A DNA stretch of 50,533 bases from Bacteroidia bacterium (lineage in GTDB: Bacteria > Bacteroidota > Bacteroidia > Cytophagales > Cyclobacteriaceae), in NCBI GenBank assembly GCA_030425425.1, contig JAUIAO010000045.1, forward strand, positions 1-50,533. The letters are read 5' to 3'. The notes beneath the pieces are model-generated. The model searched no databases, had not been told where the DNA came from, and was given only the letters and a program-made list of their open reading frames with translations. A program made the position numbers and the translations under genes. Shown one piece after another: positions 23,431-32,892 of this stretch. Numbering within the stretch: position 1 is the first letter of the stretch; each line of letters begins with the position of its first letter.

Positions 23431-25884
23431 ATGAAATACCCAATTTCCCTTTTTATTCTTGTTTCGATTCTTTTCGGATGTACACCTAATTCGTACGAAC
23501 CGACTGAAAATGGTATTTCCACGACCGTTGATTCGCTAAGGATCGAAATCCAGTTTTTTTCATCTTCCATAGTTAGGGTTCTCAAATATCCTCTTGGTGA
23601 GACTTTTCAGAAAGAAAGTCTTTCTGTGATTAAAGAAGCTCAAGAAGTATCCTTTGATTTTGAGGAATCAGATGGTACAATCACTTTGAAGACAGCTGAT
23701 TTGATTGTGAATTTGGATAAAAAGACTGGTAAAGTAAACTTCAATAAGCCAAATGGTGAAGCACTACTGGAGGAGCAGGAAGGTGGATCTACCTTCGAGC
23801 CTTTTGATGACAATGGTGATGCTACCTATACCATAAAACAAAGCTGGACCCTGGATGCCGATGAAGCTATTTATGGTTTAGGAATTTTACAAAACGGCAA
23901 AATGTCTCAGCGAAACCAGGAAGTGAGAATGGTGCAGAACAACACCTGGGATTTTGTTACTTTTTTCCAGTCTGTGAAAGGCTATGGACTCTTTTGGGAT
24001 AATTATTCTCCTACCACTTTTAAAGATGATGAATCGGGTACGCAATTCACTTCTGAGGTGGGTGATGGCATAGATTACTATGTCATGGTAAGCGAAAATG
24101 CTGATGGTGTAGTAGCAGAGATGCGAGATCTGACAGGGCAGGTACCGATGTTTCCCCTTTGGACTTATGGCTTCTGGCAAAGCAGAGAGCGATACAAAAG
24201 TCAGAATGAAACAGTTGGTGTTGTGGAGAAATACCGTGAGTTAGGAGTGCCATTGGATGGAATCATACAGGACTGGCAATACTGGGGAGACAATTACCAC
24301 TGGAATGCCATGGAGTTTTTAAACCCCAATTTCCCCGATCCACAGCAGATGGTGGATAAGGTACATGAGCTAAATGCTCACATGATCATTTCTATCTGGT
24401 CTTCTTTTGGGCCGGAAACAGAGCAGTTTGCCAAGCTGAAAGAAAAGGATATGCTCATGGATTTCCAAACCTGGCCGCAATCTGGAAAAGAAGGTTGGCC
24501 TCCAAATATGGACTATCCTTCAGGTGTACAGGTGTACGATCCTTATCATCCGGAAGCCAGAGATATTTATTGGAATCACCTGAAAGACGGTTTGTTTTCG
24601 CTAGGAATTGATGGGTGGTGGATGGATTCTACAGAGCCGGATCATTTGGATATAAAACCTGAAGATTTTGATAATGAAACCTATCTGGGCTCATTCCGAA
24701 AGGTGCGTAACGCATTTCCTTTGGTTACAGTTGGTGGCGTGTATGATCATCAAAGAGCAGTCTCTTCTGACAAAAGGGTATTTATTTTGACCCGATCTGG
24801 CTTTGCTGGTCAGCAGCGTTATGGTAATACCGTGTGGTCTGGTGATCTGGGCTCATCATGGGAGTCCTTGCGCAACCAGATTCCTGCAGGATTGAATTTC
24901 ACCCTGACTGGAAATCCAAATTTCAATACGGATATTGGAGGATTCTTTGCTGGACGATACAATAAAACATGGTTTGATGGCACGGCTTCTATCAATCCAC
25001 TTTTCCAGGAACTCTATGTGCGATGGATGCAGTTTGGTGCATTTACTCCTATGATGCGCTCTCACGGAACAGATCTCAAAAGGGAGATTTATTATTTTGG
25101 TGAAAAGGGCGAGCCCATCTATGATGCGATAGCTCAGGCTATCAATCTTCGCTATTCGATGCTGCCTTATATCTACACCACTTCCTGGCAGGTCACCAAT
25201 GCGCAATCGAGTTTTATGCGCGCTTTGGTGATGGATTTTCCTGAGGACAAAAGTGTATGGGATCTCAAAGATGAATTTATGTTTGGTAACTCCATTCTCG
25301 TAGCGCCAGTTCTAGATGCGCAATACACTCCGGAGAAAGTGATCAAAGTAGATGAAGAAACTGGCTGGAATAAAGGTAAACCAAGAAATGACGAAGGTTA
25401 TCCTATTGTCGATTTTGAAGAAGAGAAATCCACAGATGTCTACCTGCCGAAAGGTGCCGACTGGTATGACTACTGGACCAATGAAAAGCACAATGGTGGG
25501 CAGGAAATCTCCCGTGAAACAACCATCTATACCGTTCCGCTTTTTGTTAAATCGGGAAGCATCCTGCCTATTGGGCCGGAAGTTCAGTACGCCACAGAGA
25601 AGGACTGGTCAAATCTCGAAATCAGGGTTTATGCCGGAGCTGATGCCACATTCGAGCTGTATGAGGATGAGTTTGATAATTACAATTATGAAAATGGGGC
25701 TTATTCTCTGATCCGATTTGAATGGAATGATGCCAGTGGAGAGTTGACCATCCAGGCTCCTGAAGGATCATTTGAAGGAATGCTTAAAGAACGTGATTTT
25801 AATGTGGTGGTCATTGATGAAAAAGGTGCTTCTGCACCTAAAAAAGTAACTTATAGAGGAGAGCGAATTGTTGTCGCCAAGTAA
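23431..25884 (+). CDS. GH31 alpha-xylosidase-like lipoprotein
   Basis: The start is placed at ATG 23431 (MKYPISLFILVSILFGC), giving a lipobox with Cys17; ATG 23419 lies 12 bases upstream in frame. An N-terminal galactose-mutarotase-like domain (about 25-200) precedes the GH31 barrel. The nucleophile is Asp399 in GWWMDSTEPD and the acid/base is Asp472 in WSGDLGSSW. The C-terminal beta domains include a DUF5110-like segment (EIRVYAGADATFELYEDE). GH31 members in hemicellulose loci commonly release alpha-linked xylose from xyloglucan or substituted xylan oligosaccharides; alpha-glucosidase activity is the main alternative. The lipid anchor suggests action on oligosaccharides at a membrane surface. 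It is followed 16 bp later by a GH43-CBM6 gene. Confidence 0.9.
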   Translation: MKYPISLFILVSILFGCTPNSYEPTENGISTTVDSLRIEIQFFSSSIVRVLKYPLGETFQKESLSVIKEAQEVSFDFEESDGTITLKTADLIVNLDKKTGKVNFNKPNGEALLEEQEGGSTFEPFDDNGDATYTIKQSWTLDADEAIYGLGILQNGKMSQRNQEVRMVQNNTWDFVTFFQSVKGYGLFWDNYSPTTFKDDESGTQFTSEVGDGIDYYVMVSENADGVVAEMRDLTGQVPMFPLWTYGFWQSRERYKSQNETVGVVEKYRELGVPLDGIIQDWQYWGDNYHWNAMEFLNPNFPDPQQMVDKVHELNAHMIISIWSSFGPETEQFAKLKEKDMLMDFQTWPQSGKEGWPPNMDYPSGVQVYDPYHPEARDIYWNHLKDGLFSLGIDGWWMDSTEPDHLDIKPEDFDNETYLGSFRKVRNAFPLVTVGGVYDHQRAVSSDKRVFILTRSGFAGQQRYGNTVWSGDLGSSWESLRNQIPAGLNFTLTGNPNFNTDIGGFFAGRYNKTWFDGTASINPLFQELYVRWMQFGAFTPMMRSHGTDLKREIYYFGEKGEPIYDAIAQAINLRYSMLPYIYTTSWQVTNAQSSFMRALVMDFPEDKSVWDLKDEFMFGNSILVAPVLDAQYTPEKVIKVDEETGWNKGKPRNDEGYPIVDFEEEKSTDVYLPKGADWYDYWTNEKHNGGQEISRETTIYTVPLFVKSGSILPIGPEVQYATEKDWSNLEIRVYAGADATFELYEDEFDNYNYENGAYSLIRFEWNDASGELTIQAPEGSFEGMLKERDFNVVVIDEKGASAPKKVTYRGERIVVAK

Positions 25885-25900
25885 TATTTCAAAACCAAAA

Positions 25901-27265
25901 ATGAGTGAAATGAAATCAATATTATACACTCTTTGCATATTGGGTGTAGTGGTGGTCAGTTGGGCTCAGCAGCCCATCATTTCAACGAAATACACCGCTG
26001 ACCCAGCTCCTTTGGTCTATAATGATACGGTGTTTTTATACACTAGTCATGATGAAGATGATGCGATGGGTTTTAAAATGCATGATTGGTTGCTTTATTC
26101 TTCCACTGATATGGTCAATTGGACGGAGCATGGAGTGGTGGCATCATTAAAGGATTTTGATTGGGTACCCTATGACAATGGTGCATGGGCGGTGCAATGC
26201 ATTGAGCGGAATGGGAAATTCTATCTCTATTGCCCCATGCCCGGTGGAGTGGGCATTGGCGTTTTGGTGGCCGATAGTCCATACGGGCCATTCAAAGATC
26301 CTATCGGAAAACCACTGGTAAGGAACAGTAACCACGATATTGACCCGACCATATTGATTGATGATGATGGTCAGGCTTATATGTATTGGGGAAACCCCAA
26401 GGTGTATTACGTCAAGTTGAACGAGGATATGATTTCATATTCGGGGGAGATCATGCAGGAACCAACAACACCCGATAATTATCAGGAAGGACCATGGGTT
26501 TGGAAACGCAACAATCAATACTATATGGCATATGCCTCGACATGTTGTCCTGAAGGTATAGGATATGCCATGAGCGACTCGCCCACAGGTCCCTGGGAAT
26601 ACAAAGGCATGATTGTCGACGCATCGGAAAAAACCAGAGGCAATCACCCGGGCATCATCGAATACAAAGGCAAATCGTATGTTTTCGGGCATAGTTACGA
26701 TCTGTTGAAGCACACCACGCCAAAATTCTATGAGCGTCGCTCTGTAGACATGGACGAAATGGTTTATAATACTGATGGCACCATCCAAAACTGGAAATAT
26801 TGGTCAAATGAAGGACCTGAGCAAGTCGGTACCCTGAATCCCTTCAATCGTGTAGAAGCCGAAACCATGGCCTGGAGTGAAGGAGTCAAAACTCGTTTTG
26901 AAACAGAGTGGGAAGGTGATTTTGATTGGGCGAGGGGCAAAAGAATCGCCGATCGTTTATTCGTCACAGCCATCAATCATGGGGATTATATAGAAGTTCG
27001 AGGTGTTGATTTTGCTAAAGGTGCGGAATCAGTAGAAGTAAGTCTTTCTCCCATTTATGGTGGTCAGATCGAAATACGAGCTGATAAGATTGATGGGCCT
27101 GTCATTGCAACAGTGGATGTAAACTCCAGACAGAAAGAGGGCATCTGGAGTACTTTTAAGGCACCAGTGACTAGTAACATCAAAGGGGTACATGATGTAT
27201 TCTTTGTCTTTAAAGGAGAAAAGGATTTGTTCTATTTTGACTGGTGGCAATTACAGGGTAAATGA
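25901..27265 (+). CDS. Second GH43-CBM6 arabinofuranosidase/xylosidase
   Basis: The start is placed at ATG 25901 or 25910 (MKSILYTLCILGVVVVSWAQ, a signal peptide); the upstream TTG lies inside the preceding gene. Catalytic acids are Asp34 (YTADPAP), Asp148 (DIDPTILIDDDGQAYMYWGN) and Glu196 (YQEGPW). From about residue 322 (FNRVEAETMAWSEGVKT) a CBM6 module follows, ending in FVFKGEKDLFYFDWW. It is a diverged paralogue of the gene at 11563-12915, with a Cys pair in the STCCPEGIGYA strand and an extra segment (WEGDFDWARGKRIADR) inside the CBM6. Two such paralogues in one operon suggest different linkage preferences on arabinoxylan, which is inference. Confidence 0.92.
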   Translation: MSEMKSILYTLCILGVVVVSWAQQPIISTKYTADPAPLVYNDTVFLYTSHDEDDAMGFKMHDWLLYSSTDMVNWTEHGVVASLKDFDWVPYDNGAWAVQCIERNGKFYLYCPMPGGVGIGVLVADSPYGPFKDPIGKPLVRNSNHDIDPTILIDDDGQAYMYWGNPKVYYVKLNEDMISYSGEIMQEPTTPDNYQEGPWVWKRNNQYYMAYASTCCPEGIGYAMSDSPTGPWEYKGMIVDASEKTRGNHPGIIEYKGKSYVFGHSYDLLKHTTPKFYERRSVDMDEMVYNTDGTIQNWKYWSNEGPEQVGTLNPFNRVEAETMAWSEGVKTRFETEWEGDFDWARGKRIADRLFVTAINHGDYIEVRGVDFAKGAESVEVSLSPIYGGQIEIRADKIDGPVIATVDVNSRQKEGIWSTFKAPVTSNIKGVHDVFFVFKGEKDLFYFDWWQLQGK

Positions 27266-27370
27266 TCTTTGCAAGTCTTTGATTCAGTATTCTTTCAGAT
27301 TCAATCAATAGCGGTTTGAATAGACCATTACCTTAGAAAAATTTGATATTAGATAATAAACGCTAACACT

Positions 27371-28297
27371 ATGAAAAGATTCTTAAACTCAATGATCAGA
27401 TTAAGTCTATTGGGCTTTCTGCTTACAATTTCATTTTGCTCCATGGCTCAGGATGGAACCATTTATCCTTTGGAAGCACCAGATGAACCGAACGCCATTC
27501 CCTTGAATACCGGAGGGGTAGAAGATCAGCCTGCCTCAGAGTCATGGTTTCGTCAGTGGGGTGATCCTATGGCAAGGAACATTACCAAAGCCACGCTGAC
27601 ACCTTTCTTGCCAGAACCCGATAAGGCTAATGGCGCGGCAGTGATAGTGGCGCCCGGTGGTGGGTTCCGATGGTTGTCGATGGGCAATGAAGGTTGGGAA
27701 GTAGCTGAAGCGCTGGCTGAGCAGGGTATAGCTGCTTTTGTGCTGAAATACAGATTACATCCTACTCCGGACAAACTAGAGGACTTTACTGCCTGGATGA
27801 ATCGTCCGAGAGGTCCGGCAGCTGCTAATGCGAAATCATCAGTTCCAGAGTTACCTCGCCGCGATCTATCTGACCAGCTGGAAGATGCGGAGGCTGCTTA
27901 TGCGATGATTGTCGATCGTGCTGATGAGTGGGGTGTAGATGTAAATAAAATTGGGATGATCGGCTTCTCAGCGGGTGCGGGATTGACCATGCATTCTACA
28001 ATGAATTCCAAGACGATGAAACTGGCTTTTATAGGCCCAATATACGGAGGGATGGGAGAAGTGGAGGTTCCAGAAAATGCACCCCCCATGTTCAATGCTA
28101 TTGCAACTGACGACTTTTTATTCAGAGGCCAGTTTGGTGTAGTCAAATCATGGTATGAAGCTGGAGTGCCTGTGGAATTCCATCTATATCAGAATGGCGG
28201 ACATGGTTTTGGGCTTGGAAACCCTGACCGAACTAGCAATAAATGGTTTGATGCATTTATACACTGGTTAACAGTTAATGACTTCCTTTCAGAGTAA
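27371..28297 (+). CDS. Secreted alpha/beta-hydrolase, probable acetyl xylan esterase
   Basis: A 308-residue alpha/beta-hydrolase of the dienelactone-hydrolase/BD-FAE-like group often found beside xylanases. After a signal peptide (ending CSMAQ), the oxyanion segment VAPGGGFRWLSM precedes the nucleophile elbow GMIGFSAGAG (Ser200). The catalytic His278 lies in NGGHGFGLGN, and an Asp near IATDD is a candidate third member. Homologues are sometimes labelled as xylanases in databases, but the sequence is plainly an esterase fold. It is the last gene before the terminator at 28302-28320. The acyl group removed is not evident; acetyl is the simplest reading. Confidence 0.8.
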   Translation: MKRFLNSMIRLSLLGFLLTISFCSMAQDGTIYPLEAPDEPNAIPLNTGGVEDQPASESWFRQWGDPMARNITKATLTPFLPEPDKANGAAVIVAPGGGFRWLSMGNEGWEVAEALAEQGIAAFVLKYRLHPTPDKLEDFTAWMNRPRGPAAANAKSSVPELPRRDLSDQLEDAEAAYAMIVDRADEWGVDVNKIGMIGFSAGAGLTMHSTMNSKTMKLAFIGPIYGGMGEVEVPENAPPMFNAIATDDFLFRGQFGVVKSWYEAGVPVEFHLYQNGGHGFGLGNPDRTSNKWFDAFIHWLTVNDFLSE

Positions 28298-28301
28298 GAC
28301 T

Positions 28302-28320
28302 TTAGCGGGGAACCCGCTAA
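28302..28320 (+). terminator. Intrinsic terminator-like hairpin ending the long debranching operon
   Basis: Perfect 8-bp arms TTAGCGGG and CCCGCTAA surround a GAA loop, directly after the esterase stop codon and followed by TTTG. The stem is GC-rich; the T-run is short. Confidence 0.65.
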
Positions 28321-28453
28321 TTTGAAAGTGCGGAGAAAGGCGTCTAAAACCAGTGATTGAAGAATTTTGTCGGTTGATTAATATTCGGATATTGAATCTT
28401 AAAAAAACAAAAATCATGTACTAAAGTTCTATTATTTCAAATCTCTAAACCGT

Positions 28454-29695
28454 ATGAAAATCTCTAGACTCCTAACCTTTTGTGTGATATCCTTGGTACT
28501 GATTTCATGCGAAAATGACGACATTCTGAATAAAACAACACCTGTTTTTATTGAGAAAATCGAAGGGACAGTACAAAAAGGCCCTTTTCTTAACGGTACT
28601 TCGATCACTGTGTCTGAATTAAGTGCGGATTTTGTACAAACAGGTAAAGTATTCAATACCCAAATAGCAGACAGTAAAGGAAATTTTCAATTTGACCGTT
28701 TGGATCTTTCGACTCAATATGTGGAGTTGAAAGCAGCAGGTTATTATTTCAATGAGATTACCGGGAAGAATTCACGTTCTCAGTTGACACTATATGCATT
28801 GTCCGATCTTAGTGATAAAAGCAGCCTGAACATCAACTTGTTGTCACATTTGGAAAGAGACCGAATGATTCACCTGTTGTCGAGTGGAGTGCGTTTCAAT
28901 GATGCTAAAAAACAAGCCCAAAAAGAGATTCTAAACATCTTTTCGTTTGAAATGCAAGATATGTTGGAGTCAGAGTTATTGGATATTTCTAAAGAAGGTG
29001 AAGATAATGCTGTACTCCTTGCCATTTCATCCATTATCCAGGGATATAGAACTGACGCTGAATTGTCAGAATTATTAGCGAATATCAGCACGGATATCCG
29101 TGAAGATGGTGTTTTGGATAACCCTAAATTGGGCTCTGAGTTGCTTAATCATGCAAAGGAATTGAACACAAACAGGGTTAGAGTAAATTTGATCTCAAAG
29201 TATAGTGAAATGGGAGTAGAAGCTAGTATCCCTGATTTTCAGAAATATGTTTCATTTTTTAGTGATAATTCAACCTTTGAATATACTGGCCTGGTACGTT
29301 TTCCAGTGGAAAGTGACTATGGGAATAATATATTAAACCTGGATGTTGCCACTCTCAAAGCATATACATGGTATAGCCTGGCAGCAGATTTGCCAGATGG
29401 TACGGAATTGAAAGTTGTCATGAAGGGAGGAATTTGGCACAATGAGATTCTTCCGAACGGTCCCATAAACTGGAACTTTTCTCTTTATGATGAAACAGGT
29501 GAAGTGCAAACTTTCACGTCCAGAGAACCGGGTAAAGCATGCGACATGAGAATTAAATTTATTTTACCAGATGGTGTGCCTCAAGAGCCATTTGAATGGC
29601 CTGAACTGATCGACAGTGATACGGTTACTTTGGAGTATTATGTAAACATGTCGGATATTCCGTCTCAGGAAAAAACAATCATCATAGAAAGGTAG
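28454..29695 (+). CDS. Lipoprotein of unknown function, likely surface-associated
   Basis: A 413-residue protein with a lipobox (SLVLISC, Cys19). Residues about 36-115 form a carboxypeptidase-regulatory or Ig-like beta domain (KIEGTVQKGPFLNGTSITVSELS...GNFQFDRLDL). A mainly helical stretch (about 120-245; SSLNINLLSHLERDRMIHLLSSG, DAKKQAQKEILNIF) follows, and a C-terminal beta domain ends in VNMSDIPSQEKTIIIER. I do not recognise a catalytic motif. It stands alone between the hairpins at 28302-28320 and 29728-29752, so it is likely its own transcription unit. Its place inside the locus suggests polysaccharide binding or regulation of surface contact, but that is only inference. Helical composition argues against a glycoside hydrolase. 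Confidence 0.75.
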   Translation: MKISRLLTFCVISLVLISCENDDILNKTTPVFIEKIEGTVQKGPFLNGTSITVSELSADFVQTGKVFNTQIADSKGNFQFDRLDLSTQYVELKAAGYYFNEITGKNSRSQLTLYALSDLSDKSSLNINLLSHLERDRMIHLLSSGVRFNDAKKQAQKEILNIFSFEMQDMLESELLDISKEGEDNAVLLAISSIIQGYRTDAELSELLANISTDIREDGVLDNPKLGSELLNHAKELNTNRVRVNLISKYSEMGVEASIPDFQKYVSFFSDNSTFEYTGLVRFPVESDYGNNILNLDVATLKAYTWYSLAADLPDGTELKVVMKGGIWHNEILPNGPINWNFSLYDETGEVQTFTSREPGKACDMRIKFILPDGVPQEPFEWPELIDSDTVTLEYYVNMSDIPSQEKTIIIER

Positions 29696-29727
29696 AAGTA
29701 AAACAGAGCAATAAACTTTGAAGGAGG

Positions 29728-29752
29728 ATAACTGAAACCCATTTTCAGTTAT
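29728..29752 (+). terminator. Hairpin after the lone lipoprotein gene
   Basis: Perfect 10-bp arms ATAACTGAAA and TTTCAGTTAT with a CCCAT loop lie 32 bp after the stop codon. No strong T-run follows, so the strength is uncertain. The rest of 29753-29961 is AT-rich and shows no gene. Confidence 0.5.
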
Positions 29753-29775
29753 ATTAATAATCATGAGGGCTCTTC

Positions 29776-29962
29776 GGTTCTGTTTCTGAATTCCCAACTT
29801 ATCCAAAATGAACCGCTCAATCTTGAAATTTGTGGCTCATTGTTTTCAAGTCAATTTAAAGACGTAGTACTCAATATTAAATCGTGTTTTAGATGAATCG
29901 AGTTCTATTCTAGTTCCTTCTTATGGTTATTTTTTGTAAAGATCAGGTTCTGTTCTTGAATT
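29776..29962 (+). repeat. Imperfect 17-bp direct repeat in the GH10 upstream region
   Basis: GGTTCTGTTTCTGAATT (29776-29792) recurs as GGTTCTGTTCTTGAATT (29946-29962), 15 of 17 identical. The second copy carries the putative -33 TTG of the GH10 promoter. It may be a decayed promoter duplication or chance. Confidence 0.35.
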
Positions 29963-29979
29963 ACACAATCGATTGCGTA
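29962..29979. promoter_or_regulatory. Operator site 2: TACACAATCGATTGCGTA
   Basis: Matches the perfect palindrome of site 1 at 17 of 18 bases. Its last TA (29978-29979) is also the first two bases of the -7 box, so a bound protein would cover the promoter. Confidence 0.75.
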
Positions 29980-29985
29980 TATTTG
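29978..29985 (+). promoter_or_regulatory. -7 box TATATTTG of the GH10/receptor operon
   Basis: Exact TAnnTTTG match. A CTTG at 29955-29958 lies 19 bp upstream and fits a Bacteroidota -33 element. Transcription should begin about 29990, giving a leader of about 28 nt before ATG 30018. Confidence 0.65.
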
Positions 29986-30017
29986 TAATAAGTGTCTGTT
30001 TTAACCAATTGTGTAGT

Positions 30018-32153
30018 ATGAAAAATGTATTTAGGAGTATGTTGATGATTGCCGGTTCGCTGGTCTTTCTGGGAGTCAATGCGCAATCAGCTCAGCAATG
30101 GTACAACGATGCTCAAAATAGAATAGAAACCATTCGGAAGGGTGACTTTCAATTAACCATTTTAGATAAGGATGGAAATCCATATGATGGACCCGTAAAC
30201 GTGCGAATGATGAAGCATGAATTCTCCTTTGGTGTTGGTTTTGATTTTTATGAGGGAGAGATAATAGTGGATATTCCTACCGAAACGCAGTGGGCTAAGG
30301 CTGCTATGTACAAATATTTTAATTCCGGAGTGACGGGAAACTCATTTAAGTGGAGTGGAATAGATCCGAATGGTACCGGTCCTAATTATGAAAACTTCGA
30401 GAATGCCGTAGAATGGACACAAAAGGTGGGATGGGATCTCAGAGGACATACATTACTTTGGGGAGGTTCTGAAGGTGATAATCATGCCATGCCACTCTGG
30501 GTGACCGAAAGCGGAAACGCAACAGCCACTGAGGTATATGACCGATGTGAGACTAGAGTTCGTCGTGAGGTTCGACGCTATAAAGGGATAATTAATGAAT
30601 TCGACGTGATTAATGAGCCCCTCCATGCCACATACACACAAGATAATTTTGGTGATTCTTTGAACTGGAAATCCTTTATTTGGGCTCACGAGGAGAACCC
30701 GGATGCTAAATTGTATGTCAATGATTACAATGTAGAGTTCGGGTGGGGAGATGCAGATGAATACAAGGTACTAATCCAAGACATGATCAATAAAGGTGCC
30801 CCAGTTTCCGGTATTGGGATGCAGGCGCACTTTTGGGACTGTTGTCGGCCTGATGTAACTGATTTCGTTACACAAATCAACAAACTGGCTGATTTGGGTC
30901 TGCCTATGAAGCTTACAGAATTCGATTATGGTACTGATCTGTCAGAGGCAGAGCAGGCAGAAGACTTTATTAAGGTCATGACAATTGCCTTTTCCCATCC
31001 ATCTTTCGAAGGGGTTCTTTATTGGAATTTGTCAGATAATTGGACTTGGCGCGATAACTCAGGGCTTTTCCGCTCAGACCTTACACCCAAGCTGGCTGCA
31101 GATACCTTACTTTATCTGACTAAAGAACTTTGGGCTACCAATTTTCAATCTGCCATGGACGGTGTAAATCCATTGAATTTCAATGCATATTATGGTGATT
31201 ATTTAATAGAAGCTGTATTCGATGGTGTGAAGAAAGAATTTACGGTTTCGCTGGACAGAGAAACTACCTCATTGACCCTCAATGAAAATGATGCAGACCC
31301 TAATGGACTGGATATTGAACTTGTGAGGTATGGACTGGCTCCAGATGTAGTCGAATTGGTTTTTGATCAGGATATAGATGCATCGACTCTGAATAAGTAT
31401 GATTACAGAGTGTTTACTCAAAACAATGCAATTATCTCCGATGTACAAGTAAAAGAGGGGCAGTCCAATGTATTGGTTTTACAGATGGACAAAGACCTGA
31501 TTCAGTCAGATTATAATACAGCCTCCTATTTTCCGGGATCCTTAAAATCTGTAAGTGGGGTGAGTGCTCGTGCATTTGGAACGGAAGAAATAGAGGAAAA
31601 TCAGGAATTGAACCAGGTACCATTTGCGTCTAATAAAACGTTTGGCGTTTATCCCGGATCAAAAGCAGGTACTGTAGTTGGAGTCATTGGGGGTATGGAT
31701 CCAGAAGGGGTTAATTTACGTTACAAGATAGTATCTGGCGATCAGATTGGAGTGTTCGGTTTCAAACCAAATACAGATCAATTAATATTAGTCAATCCAT
31801 TTTATCTGGATTTTGAAAATAATCCGACCTATGAATTAACCGTTGAGGTCTCAGATGGTGTTCATCCGGTTTTAATTACGGTGACTATCACTCCGATGGA
31901 TATATTGGGAATTGATCGCGAGAATATTAGTATATCTCCTAACCCTTCTAACGGTCAATTTACCGTTATTCATCCTCCAGGAGTTGTAGAGCTTAGGGTA
32001 TTAGGGCTCGATGGTAAGCAAATATTCCAACAAAGTATTGGGAGTCATTCTACGCGTCAATTAATCAATGAAGAATTTAACAGTGGTATTTACATAATCC
32101 ATCTGGTAAAAGCCGATGGAGGCAAGAAGAGTTTTATCCACGTAATTCAATAA
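30018..32153 (+). CDS. GH10 endo-1,4-beta-xylanase with cadherin-like module and T9SS tail
   Basis: The start is placed at ATG 30018 (MKNVFRSMLMIAGSLVFLGVNAQ, a signal peptide); the upstream frame runs back through the promoter and is rejected. The GH10 barrel spans about 45-385, with the KWSG segment, HTLLWGG, acid/base Glu200 in FDVINEP, the GIGMQAHFW strand and nucleophile Glu301 in LTEFDYG. It is preceded by a short beta segment (DFQLTILDKDGNPYDG). After the barrel are Ig-like and cadherin-like domains (FASNKTFGVYPGSKAGTVVG...FENNPTYELTVEVSDG) and a T9SS sorting domain (ISISPNPSNGQFTVIHP...GIYIIHLVK). It is the key backbone-cutting enzyme. The next gene starts 7 bp after its stop, so it heads the receptor operon. 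Confidence 0.95.
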   Translation: MKNVFRSMLMIAGSLVFLGVNAQSAQQWYNDAQNRIETIRKGDFQLTILDKDGNPYDGPVNVRMMKHEFSFGVGFDFYEGEIIVDIPTETQWAKAAMYKYFNSGVTGNSFKWSGIDPNGTGPNYENFENAVEWTQKVGWDLRGHTLLWGGSEGDNHAMPLWVTESGNATATEVYDRCETRVRREVRRYKGIINEFDVINEPLHATYTQDNFGDSLNWKSFIWAHEENPDAKLYVNDYNVEFGWGDADEYKVLIQDMINKGAPVSGIGMQAHFWDCCRPDVTDFVTQINKLADLGLPMKLTEFDYGTDLSEAEQAEDFIKVMTIAFSHPSFEGVLYWNLSDNWTWRDNSGLFRSDLTPKLAADTLLYLTKELWATNFQSAMDGVNPLNFNAYYGDYLIEAVFDGVKKEFTVSLDRETTSLTLNENDADPNGLDIELVRYGLAPDVVELVFDQDIDASTLNKYDYRVFTQNNAIISDVQVKEGQSNVLVLQMDKDLIQSDYNTASYFPGSLKSVSGVSARAFGTEEIEENQELNQVPFASNKTFGVYPGSKAGTVVGVIGGMDPEGVNLRYKIVSGDQIGVFGFKPNTDQLILVNPFYLDFENNPTYELTVEVSDGVHPVLITVTITPMDILGIDRENISISPNPSNGQFTVIHPPGVVELRVLGLDGKQIFQQSIGSHSTRQLINEEFNSGIYIIHLVKADGGKKSFIHVIQ

Positions 32154-32160
32154 GTGAAAA

Positions 32161-32892
32161 TTGAGTAACAAAATAACTTATACGAGTCTTGTTCTCCTTT
32201 TCATTACGCTCTTTGAACTGAAGGCACAATACAGTCTTCATGATTTTTCATTGGACCAAAATTTGTCAATATGGTACGATGAGCAGATTGGGTTAGAAAA
32301 CACGATATTACTAAATGGTGAGAAGTACACTTTTTCCAAAAAGTCCCCGAATTCTCACGAATATTTCAAGGACAATTCATGGCGGAAGGCTCATATAGTT
32401 TACTTCGACCAGCAGTTTGAAAGTATTCCTGCGATCTATAATATCGAAAATGATGAATTGGTTATTCAACACCCGATTTTGCCTGCCTATGCTATTAAAC
32501 TTATCAGGGAGCAGGTTTCTTCATTTTCTTTTGAGAATGATAATTTTAGGTTCATCGAAGAATCAATCAATTTTCATCCTCCAGGCTACTATAAGGTATT
32601 CTTTCAGGGTCGCAAGATCGAACTGATCTGTAAAGTCTCTAAAGAACTTGTAATCAAATCCGGTATTCTGACCTATAAATTGAAATACAAACCTTTCATT
32701 AAACTGGCTTCAGAAACGAAGTACAAATCAGTCAGGCGTGTTTCTGATGTGATAAAAATGTTTCCGGAAGAAAAAGAAGAACTGAAACTGTTTAGGAAAA
32801 AACACAAGATCAAGCGGAAACTCAATAACCCAGACAACCTTCAACGGCTCAACCAATTACTAATTCATTGCGAAAAGATCATGGAGGAATGA
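32161..32892 (+). CDS. Secreted protein of unknown function preceding the TonB-dependent receptor
   Basis: A 243-residue product read from a TTG codon 7 bp after the GH10 stop; no ATG serves better without losing the signal peptide (YTSLVLLFITLFELKAQ). The mature part has alternating beta-strand segments (SIWYDEQIGLENTILLNGEKYTF, YFKDNSWRKAHIVYF) and a basic C-terminus (LFRKKHKIKRKLNNP). I recognise no named domain. Its final codons overlap the start of the receptor gene by ATGA (32889-32892), a strong sign of translational coupling, so it likely works with the receptor. A periplasmic or surface accessory role is inference. Confidence 0.75.
   Translation: MSNKITYTSLVLLFITLFELKAQYSLHDFSLDQNLSIWYDEQIGLENTILLNGEKYTFSKKSPNSHEYFKDNSWRKAHIVYFDQQFESIPAIYNIENDELVIQHPILPAYAIKLIREQVSSFSFENDNFRFIEESINFHPPGYYKVFFQGRKIELICKVSKELVIKSGILTYKLKYKPFIKLASETKYKSVRRVSDVIKMFPEEKEELKLFRKKHKIKRKLNNPDNLQRLNQLLIHCEKIMEE

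Noticed and set aside
27371-28297. Endoxylanase label for the alpha/beta-hydrolase
   Set aside because: The GFSAG nucleophile elbow and HGFG histidine show an esterase fold with no xylanase domain.
29973-30017. Upstream in-frame start for the GH10 gene
   Set aside because: It would begin inside the operator and -7 box; ATG 30018 starts a clean signal peptide.
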